The translations under genes and the position numbers were made by a program. The notes under the pieces are model-generated. The model made no database searches and was not told the DNA's origin. It saw nothing but the letters and a program-made list of their open reading frames with translations. 64,000 nt of DNA from Papaver somniferum (taxonomy: Eukaryota > Streptophyta > Magnoliopsida > Ranunculales > Papaveraceae): the NCBI RefSeq assembly GCF_003573695.1, contig NC_039359.1, forward strand, positions 117,931,849 to 117,995,848. Reading direction: 5' to 3'. Below, in pieces: positions 59,462-64,000 of this stretch. The stretch's first letter is position 1, and each line of letters opens with the position of its first letter.

Positions 59462-59560
59462 TGTCGCTGGTCTCTCGAATGCATTTAGCGTATGCACTAA
59501 GCCTTTTAAACCACTAAGTGTCCCTAGTGGACGAGTTGAAGTCTCGTGAAGGTTTGCTTA
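59462..59560 (-). ncRNA. Conserved three-hairpin segment, copy A (in the gag-only element)
   Basis: Stems in plus coordinates: TGCAT 59,480-59,484 with ATGCA 59,492-59,496, CCACTA 59,511-59,516 with TAGTGG 59,525-59,530, and ACGAG/CTCGT around 59,531-59,547. Compared with copies B and C, hairpin 1 changes a C-G pair to T-A, and compared with B, hairpin 2 changes a T-A pair to A-T; both preserve pairing. It lies between gag and the polypurine tract. Confidence 0.55.
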
Positions 59561-60743
59561 GAACGTACCTACAAAGTTCTAGGTCAAAATATAAGCTCAG
59601 ATTCCATCAAATGTGACATGTGCAAGTCAGTTAAGCTCACAGCAAAATGGAGATGTCAATCTAGCTATCGAAGGCACAATCCTAGCACTAATAACAAATA
59701 AGGACATGTGATAAGAGTGTAAAGTGTATCTACACATGTGTAAAGAAAGATCGGATGTTATGACTACTAATCACCAAGAGATAGTTTCTCAGGCTAAGAA
59801 CCAAGGTCGAAATCTAGCTAGCAGTCCGGACTTTACGAGAATTGTGAATGAGTTGGAGGTATTTCACAATTACTCGCGTTGTACATCAATGGCATACACC
59901 CTCCTTGCTTATTACAATGAAACAACAAAATGACTATTTACATGACTCTTATTTACATTGACTACTCTCTTTTATTTTTGGAACAAGAGATGATGGAATT
60001 GATAAATACTTGATTGATTTTTTCATTTTTTTTTCATTTTTTTTCATTTTTTTTCATTTTTTTCATTTTTTTTTTTTTTTTTTTGAACAAGGAAACACTT
60101 TTGATACATATACAAAAGGAAACAAAAGAAATTACATGACACTTTGCAAGAGGTAGCCCTTTTTGATGCACCCAGTTAAATTCGATGGTTGTCTTTCTTA
60201 ATGTAACCTCCACCTTCTATCCCAACCAACCAAAGAACAAGCTAGTCAAGTTTCGTTCAGTATTCTAAAGTGATTGGCAATCGTGACTTCCTATCAAACA
60301 CCTTGAAGATCGAGGCTATACATGTATTGGTAGATCGTGCGCGTGCAAATTTCTTATCACTATGTGAATTGTGCTAGAATCAGGGTGCCTAAATATCTAG
60401 ACTAAGACTCCTAATAATTACATATTTGCACAAGAGTCAACATTTCAAGGTAAATGAGCTCCATTTTTTATGTTTTTTTAATTTTTTAATTTTTTATTTT
60501 GATTTTTCAATTTTTTTCAAAAAGATGGAGTTTTTGTTTTCAATTATGGCATATTATCAAAGTATCTACTTTTCACCCCCAAACCTAAACTAAACATTGT
60601 TCTCAATGTTTCAAAATATGAACAAAATTATAATACAACATATGAAGAGGATCATGTTGAGTAGAGAAAAAGGAAAGAGAATACCCGATTTCGGCGAAAG
60701 CAATATTAGAACTCCGTTATTCAAGGCAAGAATCCAACATATG
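59561..60743. other. Noncoding 3' internal region of the gag-only element
   Basis: No gene. It holds a T-rich tract with repeated CATTTTTTTT at 60,025-60,085 and a second T-rich run near 60,470-60,540. Autonomous Ty3 elements would have protease, RT, RNase H and integrase in this position; none of their motifs is visible. Confidence 0.75.
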
Positions 60744-62510
60744 TCAGCCGAGATCATATTGGATTAGCAAAATATATACAAAAGTAACAAAAGGATTTTT
60801 AAAATTTTTATCTACTGGATTATATACAAAAAATTCACCATACACTAACAATCTAAAGAGTTGAGGATCAACCCAAAAGACAAAGTGTAGAGGTTTCAAC
60901 AGCTCCACACAATAATAATATGATAGGCATGCAAGTGAATCTGTGAAAAAAAATGAGCTACCCCCAAACCTGGATTTTACAGAAGATATAATTTTGAAAA
61001 CAAGATCGCGCAGTTTCGGGGGTTCATCATGCACAAGGTCTAGCTCGAAATGAACTGTGCTAGGGACGGGAAAACATGCATATTCTAACTGTGGCTCCTC
61101 GAAAATATTGTATTTAGATGAAAAATAGTCCAAGAGGACTTGGGAAGCACACAGTTCCAAACCTAGATTAGGGACTCTCAGAAAAATTGGTTTGACAATA
61201 TGGGTACAAACCAAATCTAGGTTGGGTGGAAGGCCATCTGATTGTGACTTATGTAGGAAGATAGGCACATCATTATTAATCGCATCAACATCTCCTAAGT
61301 CTTCTACAAGTGTCTTAACATGCTCACAATCATTAAACAAATCGGCAAGATCACAATCAGAGTCATCAACATCATCAACAGATTCATTCTCATGCATCGG
61401 CAAATCAGGAGAAATATCACAATGTGACCTAGGTAGAGAATCAGACACAACAATTATATTTTCATGCATATTAGTGTCAACAGAAGATTCTATATTACCT
61501 AAGTCATCTTCATAGGACAGATGCACATGCTCAAAATCAGTATCAACATCACATGTATATGGAATACTAGAAGAAACATCATTCATGAAGGTCGAGGCAG
61601 AGAAGCCTAATTTATTTGAACCCAAAGGTTCCATAACATTTTCAGCATAGACATGTTCTTCTAACATAACATCATCATCATCATCATCATAGTAATATGC
61701 ATACTTGTCCCTATTAGCAGTTGTGGTGTCATTAGTCAACTCATGTTCCTCTAGATTAGGTTCATATTCAATATCATACACATGAGAAGGACTAGACATG
61801 CTATTTCCAAAGTTCAATTCATTACCACCAATATCATGTGACAGTGTCTCAGTTTCCCTAATGGACTCCCAGTGACGGGTTTTCTCTGCAATCTCAGCTA
61901 AAAATTTCCATGCATCATCCACAGTTTTATCAATAAATTCACCATTACACATACACTCAACCATGGCTCGAGATTTAAAGTCTAGTCCCTCATAGAGGAT
62001 AGCGACAAGTCTCCACTTCTTAAATCCATGGTGTGGACATTCGCTCAACAAACCATTAAAACGTTCAAAATAGTCAAAAACAGTTTCCTCATCCAACTGG
62101 ACAAAACAATTGATATTTTGACGAATAGCGATGGTCCTATGATGTGGAAAAAATCTTTGGAAAAATTGATTAGTGAGTTGTTCCCAAGTGGTGATTGATT
62201 GTGGTCTCAAACCGTAAAACCATGTTTTGGCCCTTTCCTTTAGAGAAAATGTAAACAAACGCAATTTCAGAGAGTCTTCGGACATATGATCAGGTTGCAT
62301 AGTCCGACAAATTTGTTCAAACTCTCTTACATGAGTATAGGGGTTCTCAGAATCGAACCCTCGAAATATAGGAAGTATTTGTATCATGCTTGCATTTATT
62401 TTAAAAGGGGTATTGGTTTGAGGTAATACAATACATGATAATGGAATTTTTATTGTGGGATACATGTATTCATGGAGAGCACTAGGTTGGCCCATATTGA
62501 AAAGACACAA
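60744..62510 (-). CDS. Gag polyprotein of a non-autonomous LTR retrotransposon
   Basis: One uninterrupted frame of 588 codons. Residues about 45-205 are a retrotransposon Gag domain: LPIFRGFDSENPYTHVREFE, LKLRLFTFSLKERAKTWFYG, FFQRFFPHHRTIAIRQNINC, DYFERFNGLLSECPHHGFKK and VDDAWKFLAEIAEKTRHWES, close to Athila/Tat-type Ty3 Gag. A low-complexity Asp run (YYYDDDDDDDV, coded by CATCAT repeats at about 61,671-61,690) and a long acidic linker follow, then a C-terminal hydrophobic part. There is no zinc knuckle, protease or RT. Gag forms the particle; replication would need enzymes from a related element. The intact frame and near-identical LTRs agree with recent activity. The first in-frame Met is at 62,510; a start at the later Met before the IQILPIF segment is possible. 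Confidence 0.88.
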   Translation of the reverse strand: MCLFNMGQPSALHEYMYPTIKIPLSCIVLPQTNTPFKINASMIQILPIFRGFDSENPYTHVREFEQICRTMQPDHMSEDSLKLRLFTFSLKERAKTWFYGLRPQSITTWEQLTNQFFQRFFPHHRTIAIRQNINCFVQLDEETVFDYFERFNGLLSECPHHGFKKWRLVAILYEGLDFKSRAMVECMCNGEFIDKTVDDAWKFLAEIAEKTRHWESIRETETLSHDIGGNELNFGNSMSSPSHVYDIEYEPNLEEHELTNDTTTANRDKYAYYYDDDDDDVMLEEHVYAENVMEPLGSNKLGFSASTFMNDVSSSIPYTCDVDTDFEHVHLSYEDDLGNIESSVDTNMHENIIVVSDSLPRSHCDISPDLPMHENESVDDVDDSDCDLADLFNDCEHVKTLVEDLGDVDAINNDVPIFLHKSQSDGLPPNLDLVCTHIVKPIFLRVPNLGLELCASQVLLDYFSSKYNIFEEPQLEYACFPVPSTVHFELDLVHDEPPKLRDLVFKIISSVKSRFGGSSFFFTDSLACLSYYYCVELLKPLHFVFWVDPQLFRLLVYGEFFVYNPVDKNFKNPFVTFVYILLIQYDLG

Positions 62511-63309
62511 AGCCCACTATTTGGTTTTAATGGGTTTGGATTTTTGGGAAAAATATTTGGTTTTAATGGGAGACATTTTTTTGGTTTTTTTAAAATTTGG
62601 GAGCAAGTTTGGTTTTAATGGGATAAAGAAGAAAAATTTGGTTGTTAAAATGGGAGCAAGTAAAATTTGGTTTTTGAATGGGAGAAAAGTAAAAATTTTG
62701 GTTTTTTTTTTTTTTTTTTTAAAAGAAAATAAAATTTGGTTTTTGAATGGGAGCAAGCCCACTGTTGGTTTTGTGTTTGCTTTGGCTCAGCTGGTTTGAA
62801 AACGTTTGGTGAAACTGAGTCCAAAATCTCGGCCTAGAATTTGGGTACTCGGCCCACTAACGAGTTAACCTAGCGTGATCGGTTACAAGCTCAGCTGGGT
62901 TTAAAAACCCAGAATACAAAATACCAGTCCAACTTAAACAAGCTCACAAAAATTAAATACAAGCCCACAAATTAAACAAACAAGCCCACAAAAATTAATT
63001 ACAAACCCAACAGAAAATAAAAAGCCCAAAAATTGGCTTTAATATTACAAGCCCACAATTAAAAATTGGAAGCCCACAATTCGGGTTCTCTTAGATGGGT
63101 TACCTTTTAAGCACATCCCAGCTGCTCTGATATTGTTGCAAAAACCCAGTTGGGCTTTGGTTCTTTTCCTTGGTGGCGTCCCAGCAGAGGAAAAACAGGT
63201 TCAGAACAGCAGGCCCAACAACAAATGAAGTGAAGCAGATGCAGATGCAAATGCTATGCAGTGAAATGCAAAAATAACTAATAAAACTACAAGAAAAACA
63301 CAACACCAA
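62511..63309. repeat. Leader of the gag-only element with ATTTGGTTTTTAATGGGA repeats
   Basis: About seven copies of a roughly 20-bp phrase of the type AATTTGGTTTTTGAATGGGA lie between 62,520 and 62,765, with a T-run at 62,702-62,720. The remainder is A- and C-rich with repeated AAGCCCACAA. It is the untranslated leader between primer site and gag on the minus strand. Confidence 0.75.
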
Positions 63310-63327
63310 TCCCCGGCAGCGGCGCCA
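63310..63327 (-). other. Primer-binding site, tRNA-Asp type
   Basis: On the minus strand TGGCGCCGCTGCCGGGGA matches the complement of the plant tRNA-Asp 3' end at all but one position. It lies six bases from the LTR border at 63,334 and fixes the minus orientation. Confidence 0.88.
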
Positions 63328-63333
63328 AAAACT

Positions 63334-64000
63334 TGGTGGGCCCGGGAAAGTGTATAAAATTAAGCGAAATGAAAACGCGGGCCTACAGTAATACCGCAAG
63401 TGCACGGTCGTCAGTTGTAGCTCGTGCAAGTACGGGTCGATCCACAGAGATTGGGTGTGTTTGGAGTTTCTAGCTATTTGGGCTCTAAATTTCTATTGGG
63501 CTTCTAATTGTGCTTTGGGCTTAGTGGGTTTGTTTGTAATGGTGAAGTGCTTTAGGCCTTGGGCCTTTGAATGATGTTGGAATGAACTGTGAACTTGGCT
63601 TTGGATTCAGTCAAGGATCTGGGCCTTTGGAAATGTAATGAATTTGGGTTCAAGTGAACTGAACTGAGCCTTGAACTCAGTTGGCTTGTAAACCAAACAG
63701 TGGCTGGATTTGGACTTTTGGGCTTTGTTCCTGGGCTTAGCTTTTGACCTGAGAGTAACTAGGCCTTTGGAGTTAACTGTGGACTGAACTGGGCTTGTGC
63801 TGTGAGCCAAGCTCAGTTGCAGCAGCAGCAGTGGAAACCAGGTTGCAGAAGCAGTGGTGGCTGGCACAGCAGGAGCAGGTGCACAGCAAGGGAAAGGAAA
63901 GAAAGCAGCAATGGTGACAGTGCAAGCCAAGTAATAACAAAACAGAGATAGTTGCAAACCAAGGCTACAAGCCAAGGGCAGGAGTGTGGAGATAAGCTGA
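63334..64000 (-). repeat. 5' LTR of the gag-only element, cut by the window edge
   Basis: Starts (plus strand) TGGTGGGCCCGGG and is collinear with 56,819 onward. Visible differences are one indel and a few substitutions in the first 35 bp, then single changes such as GTTGGCTTG for GTTGTCTTG and GGAGATAAG for GGATATAAG. About 1.9 kb of it should lie beyond the window. Confidence 0.9.

Overview
This is plant nuclear DNA, AT-rich and built mostly from transposable elements. The signs are LTR retrotransposons with plant-type primer-binding sites, an RNase H-carrying LINE, a Stowaway-type MITE, a Mutator-like (FAR1-related) transposase, plant mobile domain (PMD) genes and a fragment of a plant GH9 endoglucanase. 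The species cannot be named from the sequence. Only one gene looks like an ordinary host gene (about 35.3-36.9 kb, minus strand), and I do not recognise its product.

Layout. 0-7.2 kb: a 5'-truncated LINE, an LTR fragment, and a Copia element (LTR plus tRNA-Met primer site) whose gag is split by a solo LTR. 7.3-8.1 kb: a GH9 pseudogene split by a MITE. 8.1-13.9 kb: mostly unannotatable DNA with one solo LTR that has a perfect target duplication. 13.95-34.79 kb: a composite, probably giant Mutator-like DNA transposon of about 20.8 kb. It carries a broken transposase (FAR1 finger, DDE core, SWIM, AT-hooks, OTU protease), three PMD genes, two copies of a Myb/trihelix-like gene with a C-terminal acidic exon, a coiled-coil gene and a small zinc-knuckle + GRF zinc-finger gene. 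Its introns and intergenic spacers are packed with reiterated CCGG-centred motifs. 35-39.7 kb: the unrecognised host-like gene and a decayed PIF/Harbinger transposase. 39.77-48.79 kb: a short LTR element present as a tandem array, with a solo LTR inside it and two further solo LTRs inside that. 48.8-52.5 kb: repetitive DNA with its own reiterated motifs. 52.5-64 kb: a three-level nest in which a LINE is broken by a Ty3-like element, whose gag is broken in turn by a young gag-only LTR element running off the window.

The most interesting material is the 20.8-kb element. Its noncoding parts, including the first introns of three genes, hold about ten clusters of short motifs: ATGCCGGCAT-like on the left, GTCGGCAGGGTCG-like on the right. 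This recalls the arrays bound by VANC anti-silencing proteins in Arabidopsis VANDAL transposons, and the linked PMD, GRF and Myb genes are candidate partners. That is inference. Transposase and all PMD copies are broken, while the zinc-knuckle/GRF gene and one Myb-like gene keep open frames with clean splice sites. A second surprise is a roughly 100-nt segment with three conserved hairpins, shared by the 3' ends of both Myb-like genes and by the gag-only retrotransposon at 59.5 kb, with stem-preserving changes.
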